Assembly: GCA_024279045.1 (NCBI GenBank) | Contig: JAJRRZ010000017.1 | Span: 1 to 12,833 of the forward strand | DNA: 12,833 bases | Direction: 5' to 3' | From: Alphaproteobacteria bacterium | GTDB lineage: Bacteria > Pseudomonadota > Alphaproteobacteria > Rhizobiales > Aestuariivirgaceae | Part shown: in pieces, positions 1 through 5,384 of the stretch | Position numbering within the stretch: the stretch's first letter is position 1 | How the letters are laid out: every line of letters starts with the position of its first letter | Program-made: the position numbers and the translations under genes | Notes under the pieces: generated by a model | What the model saw: the letters and a program-made list of their open reading frames with translations, nothing else | What the model was told of the DNA's origin: nothing | Databases searched by the model: none

Positions 1-1
1 C

Positions 2-1411
2 CCCGTGCTCAACAAGATCGATCTGCCCGCGGCGGAGCCGGAGCGGGTGAAGGCGCAGATCGAGGATGTCATCGGCCTGGATGCATCGGATGCCATCGAG
101 GTATCGGCCAAGACCGGCCAGGGCGTGGAACAGGTGCTGGAAGCCATCGTGCAGCGACTGCCCGCGCCCGAAGGCGATGCGGAGGCACCGCTGAAGGCCT
201 TGCTGGTGGATTCGTGGTATGATCCCTACCTGGGCGTGGTGGTGCTCATCCGCATTTTCGACGGGCAGGTCATGAAGGGCCAGAAGATCCGCCTGATGTC
301 CTCCGGCGCGGAATACACCATCGACCGTGTCGGTGTCTTCACGCCGAAGACACAAACCGTCGATGCTCTCGGCCCCGGCGAGATCGGCTTCATCACCGCC
401 TCCATCAAGGAAGTGGCCGATACCCGCGTGGGCGATACCATCACTGATGCCAAACGCCCCACGCAGGAGCCACTGCCCGGCTTCAAGCCGGCACAGCCGG
501 TGGTGTTCGCCGGTTTCTTCCCCGTCGATTCCGCTCAGTTCGAAGACCTGCGCGAAGCCATGGCCAAGTTGCGCCTGAACGATGCCAGTTTCGAATACGA
601 GATGGAGACCTCCGCGGCGCTGGGCTTCGGTTTCCGCTGCGGCTTCCTGGGGCTGCTGCACCTGGAGATCATCCGCGAGCGCATCGAGCGCGAGTTCGAC
701 ATCGAGATCATCACCACCGCGCCCTCGGTGGTCTATCATGTGTATCTCACCGACGGGGAGATGCTTCACCTGCACAATCCGGCGGACATGCCCGAGGTGG
801 TGAAGATCGACCGTATCGAGGAGCCGTGGATCAAGGCCACCATCCTGGTGCCGGATGAATACCTCGGCGATGTGCTCAAGCTCTGCCAGGATCGCCGCGG
901 CATTCAGCTCGATCTCACCTATGCCGGCAGCCGGGCGATGGTGGTCTATGAGCTGCCGCTGAACGAGGTGGTGTTCGATTTCTACGACCGGCTGAAATCG
1001 GTAACCCGCGGCTATGCCAGCTTCGACTATGAACCCATTGGCTATCGTGCCGGAGATCTGGTGAAAATGCAGATCCTGGTCAATGGCGAGCCGGTGGATG
1101 CGCTGTCCGTCATCGTGCATCGCGAGCGCGCGCAGCAACGGGGCCGGGCGATGTGCGAGAAGCTGAAGGAGCTGATCCCGCGGCATCTGTTCAAGATTCC
1201 CATCCAGGCGGCCATTGGCGGCAAGATCATCGCGCGGGAGACCATCGGCGCGCTGCGCAAGGATGTAACGGCGAAGTGCTACGGCGGTGATGTGTCGCGC
1301 AAGCGCAAGCTGCTGGAGAAGCAGAAGGAAGGCAAGAAGAAGCTGCGCCAGTTCGGCAAGGTGAACATCCCGCAAGACGCCTTCATCAAGGCGCTGAAGA
1401 TGGATGATTGA
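2..1411 (+). CDS. lepA: LepA (elongation factor 4), 5'-truncated by the window edge
   Basis: Ribosome-associated translational GTPase (EF4), thought to act on stalled or back-translocated ribosomes and in initiation or 30S assembly. The visible 469 residues begin inside the G domain: the first codons read P-V-L-N-K-I-D, which is the G4 NKxD guanine-specificity motif. GTG at position 5 is therefore an internal valine, not a start. About 130 N-terminal residues (P-loop, G2, G3) lie off the left edge, judged against the usual length of about 600. EF-Tu-like domain 2, the EF-G-like domains III and V, and the LepA-specific lysine-rich C-terminal domain follow. The last includes VIVHRERAQQRGR, the segment AIGGKIIARETIGALRKDVTAK, and CYGGDVSRKRKLLEKQKEGKKK, all hallmarks of the family. 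The stop TGA is at 1409-1411, just upstream of a strong hairpin terminator. The frame is intact, and the family assignment is near certain. Confidence 0.97.
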   Translation, partial: PVLNKIDLPAAEPERVKAQIEDVIGLDASDAIEVSAKTGQGVEQVLEAIVQRLPAPEGDAEAPLKALLVDSWYDPYLGVVVLIRIFDGQVMKGQKIRLMSSGAEYTIDRVGVFTPKTQTVDALGPGEIGFITASIKEVADTRVGDTITDAKRPTQEPLPGFKPAQPVVFAGFFPVDSAQFEDLREAMAKLRLNDASFEYEMETSAALGFGFRCGFLGLLHLEIIRERIEREFDIEIITTAPSVVYHVYLTDGEMLHLHNPADMPEVVKIDRIEEPWIKATILVPDEYLGDVLKLCQDRRGIQLDLTYAGSRAMVVYELPLNEVVFDFYDRLKSVTRGYASFDYEPIGYRAGDLVKMQILVNGEPVDALSVIVHRERAQQRGRAMCEKLKELIPRHLFKIPIQAAIGGKIIARETIGALRKDVTAKCYGGDVSRKRKLLEKQKEGKKKLRQFGKVNIPQDAFIKALKMDD

Positions 1412-1443
1412 GCCGGTTTCTTGCGGCGATCAGGTCGATCGTG

Positions 1444-1487
1444 AAAAAGGCCTTGTGGCCCGCGCTGTTGGCCACAAGGCCTTTTTT
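1444..1487. terminator. Bidirectional intrinsic terminator between lepA and the TIM44-like gene
   Basis: A perfect 17-bp inverted repeat: arms 1444-1460 and 1470-1486, 9-nt loop 1461-1469. The core is GGCCTTGTGGCC. It is flanked by five A's on the left and six T's (1482-1487) on the right, so each strand has a U-tract after a GC-rich stem. It sits 32 bp after the lepA stop and 39 bp beyond the stop of the convergent minus-strand gene, as expected for a shared terminator. Confidence 0.9.
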
Positions 1488-1526
1488 CGAGGGAAGGCCG
1501 CCTGATGAGCGGTTCAGGTTCGACGA

Positions 1527-2249
1527 TCAGTCCGGCGCTTCGGTGGAGACCAGCCGCCAGTTGGGATCTTTCGAGGTCAGATCACGCTCGAAGGTCCAGA
1601 CATCTTTCACCGTGGCCAGCTTTTCCGGATTGCCCTGCACCACGTTGCCCTGCGAATCACGCGTGACGGATATGACCTTGGAGGTGAATTTCACCGTCAG
1701 TTGCGCCGTCTTGCCGTCCAGCGCCGCCTTTGTCAGCTTCGCCTCGTCCAGCCCGACGAACTGGAACTCCTGTGTCAGCCCCTGTTTCTCGCGCTCGTCG
1801 ATGGCGGCGACAAAGCGCTGATAGACTTCCTTGTCCAGCAGCGGCTTCAGGGTCTTCCTGTCGCCTTCGGCAAAGGCGGTAACGATCATCTCGTAGGCGG
1901 CTTTCGCGCCTTCCAGGAAATGCCGTGCATCGAAGGCCGGGTCGATGTCCTTCATGCGCTGCAACATGCGCGCCAGCAGGCTGTGCTCCTCAGCCACGCC
2001 TTCCCAGACAGGCTTTTCCTCTTCCGGCAGGCCATAGCGTACGTCATCATCCTGCCCGTCGCGCTCCGCTGCTGGCGTGTCATCGGTCTTCGTCGCGGGT
2101 TCGCGGGCCGGCTCCTGGCCGGGCAGCGGCAGGTCGATGCGTTTTTCGTGGCCGGTGCGCGTGCCCAGCACCGAGCGCAGCCTCCATGCCACGATGATGG
2201 CCACTACCAGCAGGATGATGTTGAGCGGATCGAATACGGTATTGTTCAT
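1527..2249 (-). CDS. TIM44-like domain membrane protein
   Basis: A 240-residue protein with one N-terminal membrane segment (about residues 7-23, NIILLVVAIIVAW). A basic stretch with S-V-L-G-x-R-T-G-H-E-K-R follows, typical of alphaproteobacterial TIM44-like proteins. Then comes an acidic, proline-rich linker (about 38-85) and a C-terminal TIM44-like domain (about 95-238) ending in the conserved W-T-F-E-R-D-L and N-W-R-L-V. In mitochondria Tim44 tethers the import motor to the inner-membrane translocon. The bacterial homologues are inner-membrane anchored and of poorly defined function. I place the start at 2249, not at the longer in-frame ATG at 2312, because the membrane segment begins right after MNNTVFDP as in homologues and the extension looks non-homologous. 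The SD is weak (GGA about 12 nt upstream). The gene converges with lepA and lies 258 bp downstream of hisA on the same strand. Confidence 0.88.
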   Translation of the reverse strand: MNNTVFDPLNIILLVVAIIVAWRLRSVLGTRTGHEKRIDLPLPGQEPAREPATKTDDTPAAERDGQDDDVRYGLPEEEKPVWEGVAEEHSLLARMLQRMKDIDPAFDARHFLEGAKAAYEMIVTAFAEGDRKTLKPLLDKEVYQRFVAAIDEREKQGLTQEFQFVGLDEAKLTKAALDGKTAQLTVKFTSKVISVTRDSQGNVVQGNPEKLATVKDVWTFERDLTSKDPNWRLVSTEAPD

Positions 2250-2348
2250 GCCAGTGTCATCCGAAAGACAGGGCGCAAGCGGTGCGGAATGCGCCGGATG
2301 CCCGTTTGCCAATGCTGTGTCCGTTGTATCACAAAAGCCGCGTGCCGT

Positions 2349-2384
2349 GCCATGAACATGTTTTCATGGCCATGGCATTGTCAA
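2349..2384 (-). promoter_or_regulatory. Possible promoter and operator of the TIM44-like gene
   Basis: On the minus strand TTGACA (2384-2379) is a perfect -35 hexamer about 130 bp upstream of the gene. The -10 is poor: only weak AT-rich hexamers fall near 2355-2362. A hairpin or dyad, GCCATGAA (2349-2356), CATGTT loop, TTCATGGC (2363-2370), covers the place where the -10 should be, as an operator might. This is suggestive only. Confidence 0.3.
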
Positions 2385-2425
2385 TGTGTTTCATCACATG
2401 GAGCTTCGCGAAGCGGCATCGGGTG

Positions 2426-2461
2426 ATGCATCACACCATGCATCACGCCATGCATCGGACG
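2426..2461. repeat. Three tandem 12-bp repeats with ATGCAT cores
   Basis: Units at 2426-2437 (ATGCATCACACC), 2438-2449 (ATGCATCACGCC) and 2450-2461 (ATGCATCGGACG). The palindromic ATGCAT cores are spaced exactly 12 bp apart. The first lies inside a perfect 12-bp palindrome GTGATGCATCAC (2423-2434). It could be an array of protein-binding sites or simple slippage. Function is unknown. Confidence 0.7.
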
Positions 2462-2479
2462 TTGCAACGGCCCTGCGCC

Positions 2480-2509
2480 GGACAATGCAATCGGATGGAC
2501 AATGCAATC
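2480..2509. repeat. Direct repeat GGACAATGCAATC overlapping the hisA stop
   Basis: Two identical 13-bp copies, 2480-2492 and 2497-2509, separated by GGAT (17-bp period). The second copy includes bases of the hisA stop codon (2508-2510). It may reflect a short tandem duplication at the gene end. Confidence 0.7.
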
Positions 2510-3251
2510 AGCTGGCGGCATCGCGCGCCTGGGCGATCAGCTCCAGCGCCGCTGTCGCGTCCAGCCGCCCGTCATACAATGCGCGGCCTGAAATCGCGCC
2601 TTCGAGAATGGCGCAGTCGGGCTGCAACAGGCGCTCGATGTCGGCGAGGGACGCCAGCCCGCCAGAGGCGATGACCGGAATGGATGTTGCCGCGGCCAGC
2701 TTCAGCGTGGCGGGGATGTTCAGACCCTTCAGCACTCCGTCGCGCTCGATGTCGGTATAGATGATGGCGGCAACGCCTGCGTCCTCGAAGCGCATCGCCA
2801 GTTCGATGGCCGACAGCCGCGATTCCTCCGCCCAGCCTTCCACCGCCACCTTGCCGCCCTTCGCATCGATGCCGACGGCCACCTGGCCGGGAAAGGCGCG
2901 GCAGGCCTGGCGCACCAGGTCGGGATCGCGCACCGCCACGGTGCCGAGGATGACGCGGCGGATACCGGCCTCCAGCCAGTGCTCGATGGTGGCCATGTCG
3001 CGGATGCCGCCGCCCAGTTGCACGGGGATGGAGATGGCCTCGAGAATGGCCTTGACCGCCTCGGCATTGACCGGGCGACTGGCGAAGGCGCCGTTGAGAT
3101 CCACCAGGTGCAGCCATTCGAACCCCAGTTGTTCGAAGGCGCGGGCCTGCGCGGCGGGATCGTCGTTGAACACCGTGGCGCGGTTCATGTCGCCCTGTTG
3201 CAGGCGCACGCACTGGCCGTCCTTCAGGTCGATGGCGGGAAACAGGATCAT
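2508..3251 (-). CDS. hisA: HisA, ProFAR isomerase
   Basis: 1-(5-phosphoribosyl)-5-[(5-phosphoribosylamino)methylideneamino]imidazole-4-carboxamide isomerase. It carries out the Amadori rearrangement that makes PRFAR, the substrate of HisHF. It is a 247-residue (beta/alpha)8 barrel of normal length. The N-terminal PAIDLKDG carries catalytic Asp8. VGIDAKGGKVAV carries Asp129. YTDIERDG (about 165-172) carries the conserved Thr166 and Asp. Phosphate-binding glycines are in QLGGGIR (79-84) and IASGGLAS (195-201). I choose the ATG at 3251, giving MILFPAIDL as in the family. An in-frame ATG at 3296 would add 15 poorly conserved residues. Upstream are two copies of GAAAAAGCC rather than a classic SD. 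It lies 54 bp after hisH in the same operon. The expected neighbour hisF does not follow it. Confidence 0.96.
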   Translation of the reverse strand: MILFPAIDLKDGQCVRLQQGDMNRATVFNDDPAAQARAFEQLGFEWLHLVDLNGAFASRPVNAEAVKAILEAISIPVQLGGGIRDMATIEHWLEAGIRRVILGTVAVRDPDLVRQACRAFPGQVAVGIDAKGGKVAVEGWAEESRLSAIELAMRFEDAGVAAIIYTDIERDGVLKGLNIPATLKLAAATSIPVIASGGLASLADIERLLQPDCAILEGAISGRALYDGRLDATAALELIAQARDAAS

Positions 3252-3252
3252 G

Positions 3253-3271
3253 GGCTTTTTCAGGCTTTTTC
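3253..3271. repeat. Short direct repeat in the hisA translation-initiation region
   Basis: GGCTTTTTC occurs at 3253-3261 and 3263-3271. On the coding strand this is two GAAAAAGCC units, 10 bp apart, immediately before the hisA ATG. No better Shine-Dalgarno is visible, so the purine-rich copies may serve as ribosome binding or standby sites. Confidence 0.5.
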
Positions 3272-3305
3272 GGGTTGCAACGTTGGCAGGTGTCATTGGC
3301 AGGCG

Positions 3306-3965
3306 TCAGGGGCTCCACTTCAGGAAGGCTTCAATGAGCGCCAGCCCCACCCGCTGGCTCTTCTCCGGGTGGAACTGAAAGCCCAGCAGGTTGCCATGCC
3401 CCACCGCGGCGGTGATCGGCCCGCCATAATCGGTGGTGGCCAGCAGATCGGCCTCGCTGGCGGGGCGGAAATGATAGGAGTGCACGAAATAGACATGGCT
3501 GCCGATGCCATTGGCATCGGTATCTTTCAGCACATCGAGCACCGGGTGTGGATGATGCATGTGCAGCTCGTTCCAGCCCATGTGGGGGATCTTCAGGCTC
3601 TTGTCCGCCGGCTCGATGGGCACGACGCTGCCGGGGATCCAGTCCAGCCCGGCATGGTCGCCATGCTCCAGTCCGCGGCTGGCCATCAGTTGCATGCCCA
3701 CGCAGATGCCGAGAAAAGGCCGGCCCTGGCGCAGGGCCACCTCCTGCAGCGCGGCGCGCATGCCGTCGATGGCCTCGATGCCGCGCAGACAGTCGGCAAA
3801 GGCGCCAACCCCGGGCAGCACCACGCGATCGGCATGGAGCACCTCCTCCGCGGTGGTGGCCAGCCCGATGGCGGCGTTCAGCCCGGCCTCGCGGGCAGCG
3901 CGCTGAAAGGCCTTCTGCGCGGAGCGCAGGTTGCCGGAGCCATAATCGATGATGGCGACACGCAT
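3306..3965 (-). CDS. hisH: HisH, glutamine amidotransferase subunit of IGP synthase
   Basis: A class I glutamine amidotransferase that hydrolyses glutamine and channels ammonia to the HisF cyclase, giving imidazole glycerol phosphate and AICAR. It has 219 residues, within the family range. The N-terminus VAIIDYGSGNLRS is canonical. The oxyanion-loop motif PGVG is at 51-54. The nucleophile is Cys88 in FLGICVGMQLM, and His199 and Glu201 in FQFHPEKSQ complete the triad. The ATG at 3965 is preferred over one at 4034: it starts exactly at the conserved strand and has AGGAG about 12 nt upstream, whereas the 23-residue extension is not family-like. It lies 84 bp after the DUF2628 gene and 54 bp before hisA, all on one strand. 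Its obligate partner HisF is not in the window and must be encoded elsewhere. Confidence 0.96.
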   Translation of the reverse strand: MRVAIIDYGSGNLRSAQKAFQRAAREAGLNAAIGLATTAEEVLHADRVVLPGVGAFADCLRGIEAIDGMRAALQEVALRQGRPFLGICVGMQLMASRGLEHGDHAGLDWIPGSVVPIEPADKSLKIPHMGWNELHMHHPHPVLDVLKDTDANGIGSHVYFVHSYHFRPASEADLLATTDYGGPITAAVGHGNLLGFQFHPEKSQRVGLALIEAFLKWSP

Positions 3966-4049
3966 GGGCCGGTGAAACTCCTGTGGTGCCTTGTGGTAGT
4001 TGACGGAAGTGTCCAGACAGGGGGGCTGAAGCACCTGCGGCGCAGCCTG

Positions 4050-4403
4050 TCAAGGCGCGGCGGTGATGCCGGCAATGGCTAGCGCCTCTTCGCTGCTGTC
4101 GGCGGCGACGCTGCCGGCCTCGCGCCAGCCGCGGCGGCGCAATGCCCAGCGGCGCAGGGCATTGCCCTCCAGCCCCAGCAGCAGCGCCAGCAGGAAGGAG
4201 GCAACCAGCCCCGCCGCGGGTGGCAGCGCCAGCGTGGCGAACGAAACGGCGGCAAAGGCCAGCGCCGCGATCCACAACCGATGCCAAGCCAGCCACAGGG
4301 GGCCGAAGAAAAAAGCCGGCCAGCTGAAGCCGTCCTTCAGCGCCACGGGCAGGGTATCCGCGGTGCTGTCGGTGGGTGGATGCATGACGGTATAGAGCCG
4401 CAT
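4050..4403 (-). CDS. DUF2628 family small membrane protein in the his operon
   Basis: A 117-residue protein of unknown function. An aromatic segment FSWPAFFFGPLWLAWHRLW (about 26-44) matches the DUF2628 signature. Two hydrophobic helices follow (about 44-60 and 62-79), then a strongly basic stretch (LRRWALRRRGWR, 83-94) probably facing the cytoplasm, and a short acidic/alanine tail. The start ATG at 4403 has a GGAG 8 nt upstream. The stop is TGA at 4050. Genes of this family commonly sit between hisB and hisH in alphaproteobacteria. Here the gene is 18 bp after hisB, so co-transcription is very likely. No enzymatic motif is visible. A link to histidine synthesis rests only on conserved location. 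Confidence 0.88.
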   Translation of the reverse strand: MRLYTVMHPPTDSTADTLPVALKDGFSWPAFFFGPLWLAWHRLWIAALAFAAVSFATLALPPAAGLVASFLLALLLGLEGNALRRWALRRRGWREAGSVAADSSEEALAIAGITAAP

Positions 4404-4421
4404 GGCATGTCTCCGCCGGGT

Positions 4422-5009
4422 TTACAGGCTGCCCTTGGTGGAGGGCACCATGCCGGCCATGCGTTCGTCCAGCGCTGCCGCCGCGCGCAGCGCGCGGGCC
4501 AGCGCCTTGAAGCAGGTCTCGGCGATGTGGTGGCTGTTGCGCCCGTAGAAGGTTTCCACGTGCAGCGTCAGCCCGGCGTTGATGGCGAAGGCATAGAAGA
4601 ACTCGTGCACCAGCTCGGTGTCGAAGGCGCCGATCTTCTCGGTGGGAAAGTCCACCTTCCACACCAGCCACGGCCTGCCGGAGATGTCCACCACCACGCG
4701 GGTGAGCGCCTCGTCCAGCGGAATGGTGGCCTCGGCATAGCGGGTGATGCCGGCCTTCCCGCCCAGCGCCTGCCTGAATGCCTGTCCCAGCGTGATGCCG
4801 ACATCCTCGGTGGTGTGGTGCGCATCGATGTGCAGATCACCTTTCGCGCGGATGCGCAGATCCATCAGCCCATGGCGGGCGATCTGCTCCAGCATGTGGT
4901 CGAGAAAGCCGATGCCGGTATCGATATCGGCCTGGCCGGCGCCGTCGATGGCGATGGAAACGGTGATGTCGGTTTCCTTCGTGGTGCGGCTGATCTCCGC
5001 GCTGCGCAT
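4422..5009 (-). CDS. hisB: HisB, imidazoleglycerol-phosphate dehydratase
   Basis: Dehydrates imidazole glycerol phosphate to imidazole acetol phosphate, a Mn-dependent step of histidine synthesis. It is a 195-residue monofunctional form; the N-terminal phosphatase domain of the E. coli bifunctional HisB is absent. Metal-ligand motifs are clear: FLDHMLEQIARHG (35-47), the HHTTED set (His64, His65, Glu68), His135 in VHEFF, His150 in LTLHVE, and the HHIAE set (His160, His161, Glu164). It ends in the characteristic STKGSL. The ATG at 5009 is chosen because MRSAEISRTTKET aligns with family N-termini and GAGGA lies about 8 nt upstream. The ORF is open further upstream (to 5144), but that part is not family-like. 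It is the first gene of the cluster. The only clear promoter candidate lies beyond an intrinsic terminator at 5142-5178. Confidence 0.97.
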   Translation of the reverse strand: MRSAEISRTTKETDITVSIAIDGAGQADIDTGIGFLDHMLEQIARHGLMDLRIRAKGDLHIDAHHTTEDVGITLGQAFRQALGGKAGITRYAEATIPLDEALTRVVVDISGRPWLVWKVDFPTEKIGAFDTELVHEFFYAFAINAGLTLHVETFYGRNSHHIAETCFKALARALRAAAALDERMAGMVPSTKGSL

Positions 5010-5141
5010 CGTTTCTGTCCTCGGTGTTGAATGGCCATGATGGCCGCGCCATTGTCCAGACGACATGCCCGAAAACGCCGCCGCAGGCAACGATGCCGTG
5101 CGGGCATGGTTGCCGCGGCACGGAAACGGCCGGAAAACCGG

Positions 5142-5178
5142 CAAGAAAAAGGGCGTCCGGTCGGGGATCCGGACGCCC
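5142..5178 (-). terminator. Intrinsic terminator (or attenuator) 133 bp upstream of hisB
   Basis: The minus strand reads GGGCGTCCGG (5178-5169), an 8-nt loop (5168-5161), CCGGACGCCC (5160-5151), then TTTTTCTT (5150-5143). This is a perfect 10-bp GC-rich stem followed by a U-tract. It lies about 207 bp past the ptrB stop and before hisB, so it ends ptrB transcripts and/or a short leader RNA, or attenuates the his operon. On the plus strand it lacks a T-run. Confidence 0.85.
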
Positions 5179-5295
5179 CAGGTTTGCGCCTTTGCAGCGC
5201 TTCACGCCGGGAGGGGACACCGGCGTTGGGCCGTTGTCGGGGCCAAGGGGGATAGAAGCGGGGGGCAATGGCCCGAAGGGATGACAACGGCTGCT
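5142..5295 (-). ncRNA. Candidate structured sRNA or his-operon leader, about 150 nt
   Basis: From the predicted start near 5295, the minus-strand RNA can form four elements. (1) A closing stem GCCGUUGUC (5291-5283) pairs perfectly over 9 bp with GACAACGGC (5238-5230). It encloses a 6-bp stem GGGCCA/UGGCCC (5274-5269 with 5245-5240) whose 23-nt loop is pyrimidine-rich with two C-runs. (2) A 7-bp hairpin ACGCCGG/CCGGCGU spans 5226-5204 with loop UGUCCCCUC. (3) A weak GCGC hairpin lies at 5200-5186. (4) The terminator follows at 5178-5142. C-rich loops resemble anti-Shine-Dalgarno loops of some alphaproteobacterial sRNAs (CuckooRNA/CcsR-like), but I recognise no named family. It could instead be the 5' leader of hisB with terminator-based control. 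Promoter, folds and terminator are read from sequence; an RNA product is inferred. Confidence 0.42.
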
Positions 5296-5301
5296 GATGG
5301 C

Positions 5302-5330
5302 AAAATAGGTGGCGCGACGGCTTATTGCAA
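5302..5330 (-). promoter_or_regulatory. Candidate sigma70-type promoter upstream of the sRNA/his leader
   Basis: On the minus strand the -35 is TTGCAA (5330-5325) and the -10 is TATTTT (5307-5302), with exactly 17 bp between them. Each hexamer matches the consensus at 4 of 6 positions. It lies in the only AT-rich patch of the region. Transcription would start near 5295, just before the first predicted RNA stem. Confidence 0.5.
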
Positions 5331-5384
5331 TCGTGAATCGCTTAATATTTTGTGAAAATTTCGTAAGGCATAAGAAAAACTTTT

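Larger units (their letters stand above)
2250..2507. other. Repeat- and palindrome-rich intergenic region between hisA and the TIM44-like gene
   Basis: No convincing gene. It holds three 12-bp units starting with ATGCAT (2426-2461), a 13-bp direct repeat (2480-2492 and 2497-2509, the second overlapping the hisA stop), a 12-bp palindrome GCTTCGCGAAGC (2403-2414), an 8-bp-stem hairpin (2349-2370), and a TTGACA on the minus strand (2379-2384). I see no hisA terminator with a U-tract, so read-through into the TIM44-like gene is possible. One open frame here encodes a His-rich repeat (MHHTMHHAMHRT) on the plus strand, but nothing supports it as a gene. Confidence 0.6.
5010..5384. other. 375-bp intergenic region between ptrB and hisB
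   Basis: No protein gene is convincing on either strand. The ptrB-proximal part (about 5300-5385) is unusually AT-rich. It includes the self-complementary GAAAAACTTTTTC (5374-5386) at the ptrB stop and a minus-strand promoter candidate (5302-5330). Next on the minus strand come predicted RNA hairpins (5186-5291) and an intrinsic terminator (5142-5178). A small hairpin GCCGG-TTTT-CCGGC (about 5129-5142) follows. The last 130 bp before hisB are GC-rich, and I see no good promoter there. I found no His-codon-rich leader peptide. Confidence 0.65.

Noticed and set aside
1408..1821. Plus-strand ORF overlapping the lepA stop
   Set aside because: It runs through the terminator hairpin and antisense to the TIM44-like gene; no family resemblance.
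2282..2674. Plus-strand ORF with a His-rich repeat MHHTMHHAMHRT
   Set aside because: Produced by the 12-bp DNA repeat, runs antisense into hisA, and has no SD. Better treated as a DNA repeat.
2979..4082. 367-codon plus-strand open frame over hisA/hisH
   Set aside because: Shadow of two clear his genes, low-complexity Gly/Ala/His-rich product, no plausible start signal.
5142..5295. 6S RNA, SRP RNA, tmRNA or RNase P RNA as identity of the structured element
   Set aside because: The 5' end pairs with the middle of the RNA, not with the 3' end as in 6S. The SRP core sequence and the conserved tmRNA/RNase P segments are absent.
5010..5300. Classic histidine leader peptide with consecutive His codons
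   Set aside because: I looked on the minus strand downstream of the promoter candidate. No short ORF with a run of CAT/CAC codons is present.
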